Below are positions 16,656-24,489 of a DNA stretch of 52,533 nt, piece after piece; position 1 is the stretch's first letter; each line of letters begins with the position of its first letter. The notes under the pieces are model-generated. The model was not told where the DNA came from and ran no database searches. It saw only the letters and a program-made list of their open reading frames with translations. Made by a program: the position numbers and the translations under genes. The DNA is from Terriglobia bacterium (GTDB lineage Bacteria > Acidobacteriota > Terriglobia > Bryobacterales > Bryobacteraceae): positions 1 through 52,533 of the forward strand of contig JAIQFN010000041.1 in the NCBI GenBank assembly GCA_020073265.1, given 5' to 3'.

Positions 16656-17369
16656 CTACGCGTGGGCCTGTGGCGGCGGTGTCGCCTTGTTGGCGGCCCG
16701 TCGCACGATCAGAATCACGAGCAGGTAGGCGAAGGCCACGGGCGCGGTGAACAGCAACACGATCGGGAACAGATTGCTTCCCGCTTTGAAAGCGATGACC
16801 GTATACGCCAGGACCGGGAGCATCACGAGTAGAGGGATGGAGGCAGCCGCCTGCCAGCCGCCTCGGAAGCGCCAGAGCGTCCAGATTTGCGCGACAAAAT
16901 ACGCCGGGACGCTCCAGGCGGCGGCGAAAAACAGCATGGTCTCGAGCAAGCCAGGCTGGCGATTCATGTAGGCTTCGGACTGCGCCTGGACGCGGCGATT
17001 CTGTTCGGATTGCATGCGCTCGGCCCACTCGGCCGGGACCTGCGGCGACGAGCTGGTTTCGCCGGTCCAGGTGAGGTCCACCGGGATGCTGGTTTGGGCA
17101 TAGGTGGTCCGGCCGCTTTCGGCGGTGACCACGATGCTGTCCACCTTGCGGGGATCGACGTAAGAGATCCAGTAGAAGGCCTCGCCGCTGCCGGCCTCGT
17201 GCGGCATGGCGCCGCTGGACATCGAGGGGACGCTCTTGCCGGCGAAGAACGGCCTGGCGCGAACGAAGATCTGGCGGTCGCTGGTGTAGGCGACACGGAC
17301 GTAAAACTTGTCCCATTTTCCGAGCACCGCCGGAGAGGACGGATCGGTGGCGAGGACTTCAATGGTCAC
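16656..17369 (-). CDS. Unknown membrane protein with N-terminal extracytoplasmic domain
   Basis: The GTG at 17369 gives a 237-residue product. Residues 1-120 look like a soluble beta domain (FYVRVAYTSDRQIFVRARPFF, IPVDLTWTGETS). The C-terminal half has three or four hydrophobic segments (starting at MLFFAAAWSVPAYFVA, IPLLVMLPVLAYTVIAF and LFPIVLLFTAPVAFAYLL). Sequence upstream of the GTG continues in frame as a signal-peptide-like stretch (ARALPLAAVAFSLTPAIG) back to an in-frame TGA near 17464, yet no ATG, GTG or TTG occurs there. The true start may therefore use a rare codon or be hidden by an error. Family not recognised. Possibly in one operon with DUF1800/DUF1501. Confidence 0.65.
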   Translation of the reverse strand: MTIEVLATDPSSPAVLGKWDKFYVRVAYTSDRQIFVRARPFFAGKSVPSMSSGAMPHEAGSGEAFYWISYVDPRKVDSIVVTAESGRTTYAQTSIPVDLTWTGETSSSPQVPAEWAERMQSEQNRRVQAQSEAYMNRQPGLLETMLFFAAAWSVPAYFVAQIWTLWRFRGGWQAAASIPLLVMLPVLAYTVIAFKAGSNLFPIVLLFTAPVAFAYLLVILIVRRAANKATPPPQAHA

Positions 17370-17470
17370 GGCTGCGCGCCCGATGGCGGGCGTCAGTGAA
17401 AACGCAACCGCCGCCAGTGGAAGTGCGCGCGCGATGTTCGCTAAGTTGATGCCGCTAGCATATCACCCAG

Positions 17471-18073
17471 TCATCCGCGGCTGGCGAAGCGATTGCCGGC
17501 GATGACGAAGCGCAGCGGCCAGTCGGCGCAGTGGGTGATTCCGATGCGGGGCGTCACCAGAATTTCAAGGGACCGCTGGTCGCGCTCGCGTCGAACTTGC
17601 AGCGGGCCTCGGGTGAGATCGGCGCCGTTTTGTTTGCGCGTGATTCCCATGGCCAGCGTGAGTTTGCCGGGGCCGGAAGCTAGGTCTTCGAGACGGCTGG
17701 CCTTGGGACGGCGGCGGCGCATGCTGGCGATTCCTGCCACCGGCTCCAGCGCGCGGATCAGCACGCAACCCGCCTGGCCTTCCTCTTCCGCTACAAAGTT
17801 CAGGCACTCGTACATGCCATAGATGAAGTACACGTAGGCGTGGCCGGGCGGGCCGAACAGCACGCGCGTTCGATCCGTGAGGCCACGCCAGGCGTGGGCG
17901 GCGCGATCGTGCACGCCCAGGTACGCTTCGGTTTCGACGATGCGTCCGGCCGTTTTGCCGTGCACCAGGATCTTGCCCAGGCAATCGCGCGCAACGTCCA
18001 CGGCCGGTCGCGCGTAGAAGCCACGGCCGAGCAGCGAGGAGTTTTTCAGGAGTTCGGCGAAGGTGAGGCTCAC
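17471..18073 (-). CDS. mpg: DNA-3-methyladenine glycosylase (AAG/MPG family)
   Basis: A 200-residue alkyladenine-DNA glycosylase (Pur_DNA_glyco, PF02245). Key segments: GRIVETEAYLGVHDRAAHAW (contains the catalytic glutamate and the aromatic lesion-pocket residues), MYECLNFVAE, CVLIRALEP, and SGPGKLTLAMGI near residues 130-141. Length is typical of bacterial members. It excises alkylated and deaminated purines, initiating base-excision repair. It is structurally unrelated to the AlkA-like enzyme at 10601-11206. Divergent from thpR, with 26 bases between the starts. Confidence 0.95.
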   Translation of the reverse strand: MSLTFAELLKNSSLLGRGFYARPAVDVARDCLGKILVHGKTAGRIVETEAYLGVHDRAAHAWRGLTDRTRVLFGPPGHAYVYFIYGMYECLNFVAEEEGQAGCVLIRALEPVAGIASMRRRRPKASRLEDLASGPGKLTLAMGITRKQNGADLTRGPLQVRRERDQRSLEILVTPRIGITHCADWPLRFVIAGNRFASRG

Positions 18074-18099
18074 TGCTTTATGTATGCTAGGAGGTTAGC

Positions 18100-18654
18100 A
18101 TGCGGCTATTCACAGGCATCGATCTGCCGGAGGACATCCTGGAGAGACTGGAGCGCCTGCTGATGCACTTGCGCCCGGCCGCGCACCTGAAGTGGAGCCC
18201 GGTGTACAACCTGCACCTGACGCTGAAGTTCATCGGGGAATGGCCGGAAGAGAAACTGCCGCAACTGAAAGCCGCGCTGTGCTCGATGCCCGCGCGCCCG
18301 CCCATCCCGGCCGACGTGAAGGGGCTCGGCTGGTATCCCAATCCGCATCATCCACGGGTTTTCTGGGTGGGCGTGCAAGCCGGCGAAGCGCTGCCGGCGC
18401 TGGTCCGGGATATCGACGCGGCGCTGACGCCGTTGGGCGTGGCACCGGAAGATCGCGCTTTTTCCGCGCACCTGACGCTGGCGCGCATCAAGGACCCGGT
18501 GCCGCTGCAGGCGCTGCGGAACGCGATCGCGCAACTGGAATCGCTGGATTTCGGAGCGTTCACGGTGGATCGTTTCTACCTGTATCGCAGCCAGCCCGGC
18601 GCCGCCGGATCCATCTACACTAAGCTGTCGGAACATCCTCTACAGGTCAAATGA
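18100..18654 (+). CDS. thpR: RNA 2',3'-cyclic phosphodiesterase
   Basis: A 184-residue member of the 2H phosphoesterase superfamily, LigT/ThpR branch. The two catalytic HxT motifs are H39-L-T (in HLTLKFIGEW) and H124-L-T (in HLTLARI). It begins MRLFTGIDLPEDILERL, typical of ThpR. AGGAGG precedes the ATG by 7 bases. The enzyme opens 2',3'-cyclic phosphates on RNA ends. It overlaps plsY by four bases (ATGA), so the two are translationally coupled, and gpsA follows: an operon mixing RNA-end processing with phospholipid synthesis. Confidence 0.95.
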   Translation: MRLFTGIDLPEDILERLERLLMHLRPAAHLKWSPVYNLHLTLKFIGEWPEEKLPQLKAALCSMPARPPIPADVKGLGWYPNPHHPRVFWVGVQAGEALPALVRDIDAALTPLGVAPEDRAFSAHLTLARIKDPVPLQALRNAIAQLESLDFGAFTVDRFYLYRSQPGAAGSIYTKLSEHPLQVK

Positions 18655-19244
18655 CAGGGCTGCTCGCGCTGGTGATCGCATACGTGGTGGGCGGCATACC
18701 GTTCGGCTATCTGCTGGTGCGGCTGAAGACCGGCGAAGATGTGCGTTCGAAAGGCAGCGGCAACATCGGCGCGACCAACGTGCTGCGGACTACGGGGCGC
18801 GCGGTCGCGGTGGTCACGCTGCTGCTGGACATCGGCAAGGGTTTCTTCGCGGTCTGGCTGGCCGGCAGGCTCACGAGCGGCTCGCCGGAATGGATGAGCC
18901 TGGCTGCGCTGGCGGTGATGGCCGGGCACGCCTATCCGGTCTTCCTGAAGTTTCACGGTGGCAAGGCGGTGGCTAGCTTCATCGGCGCTTTCGCCTATCT
19001 CACACCCGTCCCCCTGGCGGCGGTGCTGGTCATCCTGGTGATCGTGGTTGCGGCGACGCGGTATATCTCGATGGGATCGATTGCGGCCGCGGGAAGTCTG
19101 CCGCTGGCGGTGTGGTTGATTCTGCATCCGCCGGGCGCGGTGCTGGCCGCGTCGCTGGTAGCGGCGGTGTTCATCATCTACCGGCATAGCTCGAACATCG
19201 GACGGATCCGCGCCGGGACCGAGAGTGTTTTTCGTTTCAAGTAA
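18651..19244 (+). CDS. plsY: Glycerol-3-phosphate acyltransferase PlsY
   Basis: A 197-residue inner-membrane enzyme that moves the acyl group of acyl-phosphate to glycerol-3-phosphate, making lysophosphatidic acid. Five to six hydrophobic helices are visible. The three family motifs are present: GSGNIGATNVLRTTG (motif 1), GHAYPVFLKFHGGKAVASFIG (motif 2 across about residues 91-110), and IYRHSSNIGRIRAGTE at the C-terminus (motif 3). Start ATG overlaps the thpR stop. The next gene, gpsA, supplies its substrate, glycerol-3-phosphate. Confidence 0.97.
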   Translation: MTGLLALVIAYVVGGIPFGYLLVRLKTGEDVRSKGSGNIGATNVLRTTGRAVAVVTLLLDIGKGFFAVWLAGRLTSGSPEWMSLAALAVMAGHAYPVFLKFHGGKAVASFIGAFAYLTPVPLAAVLVILVIVVAATRYISMGSIAAAGSLPLAVWLILHPPGAVLAASLVAAVFIIYRHSSNIGRIRAGTESVFRFK

Positions 19245-19248
19245 AACC

Positions 19249-20250
19249 ATGAGCGGCTCGATTGCGATTATCGGCGCGGGCAGTTGGGGCACCGCGCTAG
19301 CGATCGTGCTGGCGCCGCGCTTCGAGCAGATCCGGCTCTGGGCGCACGAGGCCGACCTGGTGGAGCGCATGAGCGCGTCGCGCGAGAACGACGTCTTCCT
19401 GCCCGGATTCCAGTTGCCGGCCAACGTTCATCCGACGGCCGACCTGAAGGCCGCGCTGGTGAATGCCGGTACCGTAGTGGGCGTCATGCCATCGCGCTTC
19501 GCCCGCCCGCTTTATCGCGCCATGCTGCCGCATCTCGAACCCGACATGCAATTCGTCAGCGCGACCAAGGGCCTGGAGCACGCGACGCTGCTGCGCATGT
19601 CGGAGGTGGCGCGCGCGGCGATGGGCGCAAAATTCGCGCCGCGGATCGCGGTGCTTTCCGGACCCACTTTCGCTCGCGAAGTAGCGCGCGGCGAACCGAC
19701 CGCAGTGGTGATTTCGTCCGAAGACCGCGACCTGGCCGCTTCGGTGCAGCAGGACTTCTCCGGTCCGACGCTGCGCCTGTACACCAACGACGATCCGACC
19801 GGCGTCGAGATCGGCGCCGCGCTCAAGAACACCATCGCGATCGGCGCCGGCATTTGCCAGGGACTCGGGCTGGGGAACAATTCGATTGCGGCGCTCATCA
19901 CGCGCGGCCTGGCCGAGATCACGCGCCTGGCGGTCGCCATGGGAGGACGTCCCAGAACGCTGTCGGGCTTGGCGGGACTAGGGGACCTGGTACTAACCTG
20001 CACGGGGGAACTAAGCAGAAACCGCATGGTGGGAATCGAGCTGGCCAAGGGACGCAAGCTCGAGGAGATTGTGGGTTCCATGAGCATGATTGCCGAGGGC
20101 GTGGAAACCACTCCGGCGGCCGTGGAGCTGGCCCGCAAGTTCGATGTCGATCTGCCGATTACCCAGCAGATGGACTCGATTCTGACGGGCGCCCGCGCCC
20201 CCCGCGACGCAATCCGCGAGTTGATGGAGCGCACGCTGAAGAACGAGTGA
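19249..20250 (+). CDS. gpsA: Glycerol-3-phosphate dehydrogenase [NAD(P)+]
   Basis: A 333-residue cytosolic enzyme reducing dihydroxyacetone phosphate to sn-glycerol-3-phosphate for phospholipid synthesis. The N-terminal Rossmann motif is IIGAGSWGTALAIVLA. The catalytic lysine segment is GAALKNTIAIGAGI, and LSGLAGLGDLVLTCTG is the C-terminal-domain signature. ATG 19249 is chosen over the upstream frame start at 19225, which overlaps plsY and adds a non-homologous MFFVSSKT; the alternative cannot be excluded. It is four bases downstream of plsY, forming thpR-plsY-gpsA. Confidence 0.97.
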   Translation: MSGSIAIIGAGSWGTALAIVLAPRFEQIRLWAHEADLVERMSASRENDVFLPGFQLPANVHPTADLKAALVNAGTVVGVMPSRFARPLYRAMLPHLEPDMQFVSATKGLEHATLLRMSEVARAAMGAKFAPRIAVLSGPTFAREVARGEPTAVVISSEDRDLAASVQQDFSGPTLRLYTNDDPTGVEIGAALKNTIAIGAGICQGLGLGNNSIAALITRGLAEITRLAVAMGGRPRTLSGLAGLGDLVLTCTGELSRNRMVGIELAKGRKLEEIVGSMSMIAEGVETTPAAVELARKFDVDLPITQQMDSILTGARAPRDAIRELMERTLKNE

Positions 20251-20301
20251 TGTAAAGCCGTGTAAACCCGGCTGGCGCTAACTCGTCGTCCACTACAGCG
20301 A

Positions 20302-20946
20302 ATGAATTCTGACGGCCTGGGCTCGCCGGTTGCGCAACCTTCGTGGAATCGGCGGGTTAACAGTAATGAAGCAGCCGGAAGGCCCCCGGATGGGGACGCC
20401 GAGCTGATGCTGCTGGTCCGGGATGGGGACCAAGCGGGCTTCGGTTTGTTGTTGGAACGCTATCGGGGCTCCGTGATTCACTTCCTGTACCGGATGGTGC
20501 AGAATCAAGCCGTGGCTGAGGAGTTGGCGCAGGAGGTGTTCCTGCGGGTTTACCGATTCCGGGAGACGTACCAGCCAACGGCGAAGTTCACGACCTGGCT
20601 GTTTCGGATCGCGACGCATCTGGGGTTGAACTGGATTCGGGACCGGCGGCATGAGAAGCTGCAAGATAGTCTGGATGAGGAAAGCTCGGACGGCGCTGCC
20701 ATACAACTGGCGGATCGCAATAAGACCGTCGAGCAGGAATTGCTTTATCAGGCGAAGCTGCGGGAGGTGCGGCAGGCCATCGAAGGTTTGCCCGCAAAGC
20801 AGCGAGCCGCGGTGCTGATGCACAAGTACGAAGAGATGGAGTATGCCGAGATCGCCAAAGCGCTGAGCTGTTCGGAATCGGCGGTGAAGTCGCTGCTGTT
20901 TCGAGCTTACGAATCGCTCAGAGGACGTCTGGCGCACATGGCGTGA
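20302..20946 (+). CDS. ECF RNA polymerase sigma factor
   Basis: A 214-residue ECF (group 4) sigma-70 factor. Region 2 spans about residues 35-105 (VAEELAQEVFLRVYRF, TWLFRIATHLGLNWIRDRR for the -10 contact). Region 4 spans about 150-210 (LPAKQRAAVLMHKYEEM, then helix-turn-helix YAEIAKALSCSESAVKSLL). A 35-residue disordered N-terminal extension precedes region 2. The downstream zinc-finger gene is the probable cognate anti-sigma factor. It lies 51 bases after gpsA with a small AGCCG/CGGCT hairpin between, so it probably has its own promoter. Confidence 0.94.
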   Translation: MNSDGLGSPVAQPSWNRRVNSNEAAGRPPDGDAELMLLVRDGDQAGFGLLLERYRGSVIHFLYRMVQNQAVAEELAQEVFLRVYRFRETYQPTAKFTTWLFRIATHLGLNWIRDRRHEKLQDSLDEESSDGAAIQLADRNKTVEQELLYQAKLREVRQAIEGLPAKQRAAVLMHKYEEMEYAEIAKALSCSESAVKSLLFRAYESLRGRLAHMA

Positions 20947-20960
20947 AGGGGGAAGAGACG

Positions 20961-21443
20961 ATGGAGTGCCCTTCGAGGACGGGGCAAGCCGGCGAGTTGA
21001 TTGTGGCCTACATCGCGCGGACGCTGGATGTTGAGACGGCCGCGGATTTCGGCAAGCACCTGCTGGCGTGCGCTGCCTGCCGCGAATTGACGGCCGGGCA
21101 GGAGGCGGTGTGGTCGGCTCTGGAGGAGTGGCTTCCGCTCGCGGTTTCTCCCGGCTTCGACGAACGGCTGTTGCGGCGTATTACCGCGGAGGAACACGCC
21201 CAGCAAGGTTGGTGGCGCCGGATCGCCTGGCCAGCCTGGTCGTGGCGTCCGGCGTTGCCTGTGGCAGCGGCCTGCGCCGTTCTGGTGACGGCGTTTCTGC
21301 TGAAGAATTTCGAGCGCGCAGCGGCTCCGGCGACTCCGGTTCAGCCCGGCGCCAGCATCGAACAAGTCGAGCACGCTCTCGACGACATGGACATGCTGAA
21401 GCAACTCGGCGTCGAGGCTGCTGCCGCGAGTCCCCAGTCATAG
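20961..21443 (+). CDS. Zinc-finger membrane anti-sigma factor (zf-HC2 type)
   Basis: A 160-residue probable anti-sigma factor. The zinc motif is H-LLA-C-AA-C (HLLACAACREL, about residues 31-41), the HxxxCxxC core of zf-HC2/ZAS domains. One transmembrane helix (LPVAAACAVLVTAFLLKNF) follows at about 100-120, and a short acidic periplasmic tail ends the protein. ATG 20961 is preferred to GTG 20943 because GGGGGA lies 8 bases before it; the GTG would overlap the sigma gene by four bases. It presumably holds the sigma factor at the membrane until an envelope signal releases it. Confidence 0.85.
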   Translation: MECPSRTGQAGELIVAYIARTLDVETAADFGKHLLACAACRELTAGQEAVWSALEEWLPLAVSPGFDERLLRRITAEEHAQQGWWRRIAWPAWSWRPALPVAAACAVLVTAFLLKNFERAAAPATPVQPGASIEQVEHALDDMDMLKQLGVEAAAASPQS

Positions 21444-21461
21444 GCGAGGACATCCGGGGAC

Positions 21462-21980
21462 ATGTCATGCCGCGGCTCGATTCTGGCGCTCGGCGCGCTG
21501 AGCGTCGGTCTGTTGCTGGGACCACCTGCTCTGGCGCAGGGCCGGCGCGCGGGCCCGCGACTGAAAAACCCGCGAATCGGAGAGAAGGGTCCCCGCACGC
21601 CCATCCAGGAGTTTGAAACCATGCCACCGGAAGAGCAGCAGCGGGCGCTCAACCGTCTGCCCCCGGCCCAGCGGCAGAAACTGCAGGAGCGGCTGGACCG
21701 GTTCAATCAACTTCCCGAAGGACAGCGGCGGGCGCTGACGAATCTTTACAATCGATTGCACCAACTGCCCCCCGACCGGCAGAATTCTGTTCGCAAGGCC
21801 ATCAATCGGCTGTCCGAACAGGCTCCCGGCCGCCAGCAGGCGATTCGCGAGGAGTTGCGAGGCATGGCGGCGCTTCCCCCGCAACAGCGCCGGGAACGGC
21901 TGGAAAGTCCGGAATTTCGCTCCCGGTTTAGCAAGAAGGAGCAGGAAGTCCTGCGTGACATGACGCCGCTGCTGCCGTAG
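21462..21980 (+). CDS. DUF3106-like exported protein
   Basis: A 172-residue exported protein with a signal peptide (SILALGALSVGLLLGPPALA). The mature chain is highly charged and built of repeated short helices around LPPxxRQ motifs (MPPEEQQRALNRLPPAQRQ, LPPDRQNSVRKAINRLSEQ, LPPQQRRERL), the pattern of DUF3106. It follows the anti-sigma gene by 18 bases and is likely co-transcribed, so it may be a periplasmic sensor or effector of that system, by analogy with CpxP/RseB-like accessory proteins; that analogy is inference. Confidence 0.8.
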   Translation: MSCRGSILALGALSVGLLLGPPALAQGRRAGPRLKNPRIGEKGPRTPIQEFETMPPEEQQRALNRLPPAQRQKLQERLDRFNQLPEGQRRALTNLYNRLHQLPPDRQNSVRKAINRLSEQAPGRQQAIREELRGMAALPPQQRRERLESPEFRSRFSKKEQEVLRDMTPLLP

Positions 21981-22190
21981 AGACGCAAAACCGCTTGCTG
22001 ACGCGCGCGGCTCGGAAGCGTCGCAGCAAGATGGATTACAGTTTTTGCAATGGGCTGTGGGGTATTTCGCGCTACCAGCGGATCGATTGGGGAACTAGAC
22101 GCTCCCCGGCGGCTTTGGATGGGCAATTTCGGTATTTTTTACTCAAAAGCGCGTGGCAATCTGGTTGCACTTCCGTGAAGCGCACAAATA

Positions 22191-22255
22191 AGCACGCTAA
22201 CGGGCGCTGCGCAGGACAGCCTCCCACCGTTCGCAGAGGCGCCCGCCGGCGTGCT
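22191..22255 (+). promoter_or_regulatory. Long structured RNA hairpin in the cytochrome c leader
   Basis: An interrupted 18-bp stem lies just before the ribosome-binding site. AGCACGC (22191-22197) pairs with GCGTGCT (22249-22255). CGGGCGC (22201-22207) pairs with GCGCCCG (22239-22245). TGCG (22208-22211) pairs with CGCA (22232-22235). Symmetric 3-base internal loops (TAA opposite CCG) and a 3-base bulge (GAG) break the stem, and the apical loop is 20 bases. There is no T-run after it, so a simple terminator is unlikely. AAAAGGAG follows 9 bases later. It matches no riboswitch class I recognise. Confidence 0.6.
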
Positions 22256-22276
22256 TTAAAGGAAAAGGAGACCCGC

Positions 22277-22702
22277 ATGGCATCCAGAGTTGTGACACTG
22301 CTAATGATCGCGTTCGTCTTGTTCGCATGCGTAGCCGCGAACGCGCAACCCACGATAAAGAAGGTTCCGGTGACGTCCACATCGGCGGCATCGGGCCACG
22401 AGATGTTCAAGACCTATTGCTCACCCTGCCATGGTTTGGACGGCAAAGGGACCGGACCAGCCGCGGCAGCGCTCAAGAAGCAGCCCGCGAATTTGACGGA
22501 GCTTACAGCGCGGAATGGTGGGAAATTCCCCGAGTTGAAAGTATTCGCCACGATTAAGGGCGACGCTGATGTGACGGCGCACGGATCGAAGGACATGCCG
22601 GTATGGGGATCCCTGTTCCCCAGCATCAGTTCCGGTCAAGGCGAGGTGCAACTGCGAATCAGCAACCTGACGGACTACGTCAAGTCGATTCAAGGCAAGT
22701 AG
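22277..22702 (+). CDS. Exported monohaem cytochrome c
   Basis: A 141-residue periplasmic class I cytochrome c. Signal peptide: VTLLMIAFVLFACVAANA. The haem motif is C48-S-P-C51-H52, within MFKTYCSPCHGLDGKGTGPAA. The probable axial methionine is M107 in KDMPVWG. Length and motif spacing fit cbb3-subunit-III-like / cytochrome C6-type domains. AAAAGGAG precedes ATG 22277. A large hairpin (22191-22255) sits in the leader and a good terminator follows. The next gene is a chemoreceptor that itself holds a CxxCH motif, suggesting a shared redox theme. Confidence 0.93.
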   Translation: MASRVVTLLMIAFVLFACVAANAQPTIKKVPVTSTSAASGHEMFKTYCSPCHGLDGKGTGPAAAALKKQPANLTELTARNGGKFPELKVFATIKGDADVTAHGSKDMPVWGSLFPSISSGQGEVQLRISNLTDYVKSIQGK

Positions 22703-22757
22703 CTGCCTTTAACGCGCAGGCCCCGAGGTCGCGGGCCTGTTCAACAGTTCCAAAATT

Positions 22758-22792
22758 GGGCGCCCGGGAAGTTTCCGGGCGTCTTGGTTTTT
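22758..22792 (+). terminator. Rho-independent terminator after cytochrome c
   Basis: CGCCCGG (22761-22767), a 7-base loop, CCGGGCG (22775-22781), then TCTTGGTTTTT. A second small hairpin (CAGGCCC 22718-22724 with GGGCCTG 22733-22739) precedes it. The position, 56 bases after the cytochrome stop and before the chemoreceptor, fits the end of that transcript. Confidence 0.75.
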
Positions 22793-22880
22793 ACCGGCCA
22801 GTTCCAGGATGGGAGCCGCGAGCGACCTGAGGACGCAAGAACATTGACCGCAGCCAGCCGATAAGGTGAAGCAGGGCGGA

Positions 22881-24425
22881 ATGTATGCCCGGAGGTCGCT
22901 GGTGCGAAAACATCTGACGATTGGCCAGAAACTGGGGGCGAGTTTCGCAGTGGTCCTGGCGATGACGGGCCTGTTGAGTTACTCGTCGTTGGCCACCGTG
23001 GGGCGGCTGGGCGGCATTCTGGACCGGGCCGTCAATGAGGACGCCCGAATCGCCGACTTAACCGGACAAATCAAGCTCAAACTGCACGAGATGAAGGAGC
23101 TGACCACGGGGACGCAGTTTTCCTACGCCATGGGAAACGTTTTGAAAGCGGACACCTGCCAGGCGAACACGCTGCAGAAACTGGGGGATTGCGCTTCCTG
23201 CCATGCCTTCTCCGGAGCCGAAGCGCATCGCCGGGATTTTGCCAAACTGGCCGACCAGGCTTCTCAGCAGATCAACGAACTGGCGCCGCTGCTGCATGAC
23301 GGCCAGGCGCGCGCCAAACTGGAGACGATTCGGGGCACCATCGGGGACTGGCGCCAGTTCTTCGAACAGTATCTGGAGCGGATATCGCATGACGATTTCG
23401 CGGGCGGCCACACTTTGGTGACCGAGCGGATGGACACGCTGCTGGAGCGAGTGAACACGGCGGCTGCGGCGCTGGAGGCGGAACAACAGGGGTTGCGGAA
23501 GTCGTTTCGCGACTCGGCCGCCAGGAGCGTGACTCGTGCCAGGCTGACAGCGCTGGTCTTGATCACGATCGGGTTGCTGTGCGGCGTTGTTCTGGCGCTG
23601 TCCATACGGCAGATCACCGGGCTGCTTCGCAAGGTGGCCCTGGACTTGAAGCAAGGCGCGGGGCGAGTTTCCGGCGACGCCGAGGAAGTGCGGCGAGCCA
23701 GCCATATCCTGGAGCAAGGGGCATCTGATCAGGCCGCATCCATTCAGGAAACTTCCGCGTCGAGCGAGCAGGTGAGCGCCACCGCGGAACAGAACGCCGA
23801 GTTCGCCTCCCAAGCCACCACGCTCATCAAGGAAGTGCGCCAACAGATGACCGAGACCACCGCGGTGCTCGACCAGATGGTGTCCGCGATGACCGAGATT
23901 GGACGGTCCGGCGATAGTATTTCGAAGATCATCCAGGTGATCGACGAGATCGCTTTCCAAACCAATCTGCTGGCGTTGAACGCGGCCGTGGAAGCGGCGC
24001 GGGCCGGGGAAGCCGGCATGGGATTCGCGGTGGTGGCGGACGAGGTCCGGACCCTGGCCCAGCGCTGCACCGGCGCCGCCAAGGATACCGCGAGCCTGAT
24101 CGGCGATTCCAATGCCCGCTCCAAGGAAGGCAAGGCCCGGCTGGATCAACTGGCCGCGCGCATTCGCAGCATGGCGCAGGGAACCGAAGCCATCACCACG
24201 CTGTCCGACCAGGTTCAAAACGGCAGCCAGGAGCAGGCTCGCGCCATGGAGCAAATCGGCAAGGCGCTCATGCAAATGCAATCCGTGACCGAGAAAACCG
24301 CCAGCAATGCGCAGGAAAGCTCCCAGGTGGGAGAGCGCCTGAGTTCGGAATCCAGTACGCTCGAAGACGCGGTGCGCCGGTTGGAATTGCTGGTGGGCTG
24401 CTGTTCCGGCGGCAGTCCGCAATAA
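22881..24425 (+). CDS. Methyl-accepting chemotaxis protein with a haem-c motif in its sensor domain
   Basis: A 514-residue chemoreceptor (519 if GTG 22866 is used; neither start has a clear ribosome-binding site). A first membrane helix ([16 protein letters not shown]) precedes a helical periplasmic sensor of about 150 residues, then a second helix ([19 protein letters not shown]) and the long cytoplasmic signalling coil. The hairpin tip is [20 protein letters not shown] and downstream [17 protein letters not shown]. In the sensor, C104-A-S-C107-H108 (bases 23190-23204) is a haem-c attachment motif, with an extra Cys shortly before it. Haem-c MCPs occur in Geobacter. Likely redox, NO or oxygen sensing. 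No canonical HAMP was identified. Confidence 0.9.
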   Translation: MYARRSLVRKHLTIGQKLGASFAVVLAMTGLLSYSSLATVGRLGGILDRAVNEDARIADLTGQIKLKLHEMKELTTGTQFSYAMGNVLKADTCQANTLQKLGDCASCHAFSGAEAHRRDFAKLADQASQQINELAPLLHDGQARAKLETIRGTIGDWRQFFEQYLERISHDDFAGGHTLVTERMDTLLERVNTAAAALEAEQQGLRKSFRDSAARSVTRARLTALVLITIGLLCGVVLALSIRQITGLLRKVALDLKQGAGRVSGDAEEVRRASHILEQGASDQAASIQETSASSEQVSATAEQNAEFASQATTLIKEVRQQMTETTAVLDQMVSAMTEIGRSGDSISKIIQVIDEIAFQTNLLALNAAVEAARAGEAGMGFAVVADEVRTLAQRCTGAAKDTASLIGDSNARSKEGKARLDQLAARIRSMAQGTEAITTLSDQVQNGSQEQARAMEQIGKALMQMQSVTEKTASNAQESSQVGERLSSESSTLEDAVRRLELLVGCCSGGSPQ

Positions 24426-24470
24426 GGATCGCGCCGCCCGCCGCACCGGATGGGAACCCGGCTGCCGAGC

Positions 24471-24476
24471 TACAAT
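24471..24476 (+). promoter_or_regulatory. Possible -10 box (TACAAT) for the trp operon
   Basis: TACAAT lies 13 bases before ATG 24490 in the only sizeable gap ahead of five overlapping genes. No clear -35 is visible 17 bases upstream and there is no ribosome-binding site, so assignment rests on position and on reuse of TACAAT elsewhere in the window. Confidence 0.3.
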
Positions 24477-24489
24477 TAAGATTCCCCGC

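Noticed and set aside
14802-16832. A 676-codon plus-strand open frame opposite DUF1800
   Set aside because: It mirrors the codon pattern of the real minus-strand gene and has no start signal or family match.
20256-20275. AGCCG/CGGCT hairpin after gpsA as a terminator
   Set aside because: The stem is only 5 bp and lacks a T-run, so it is not called.
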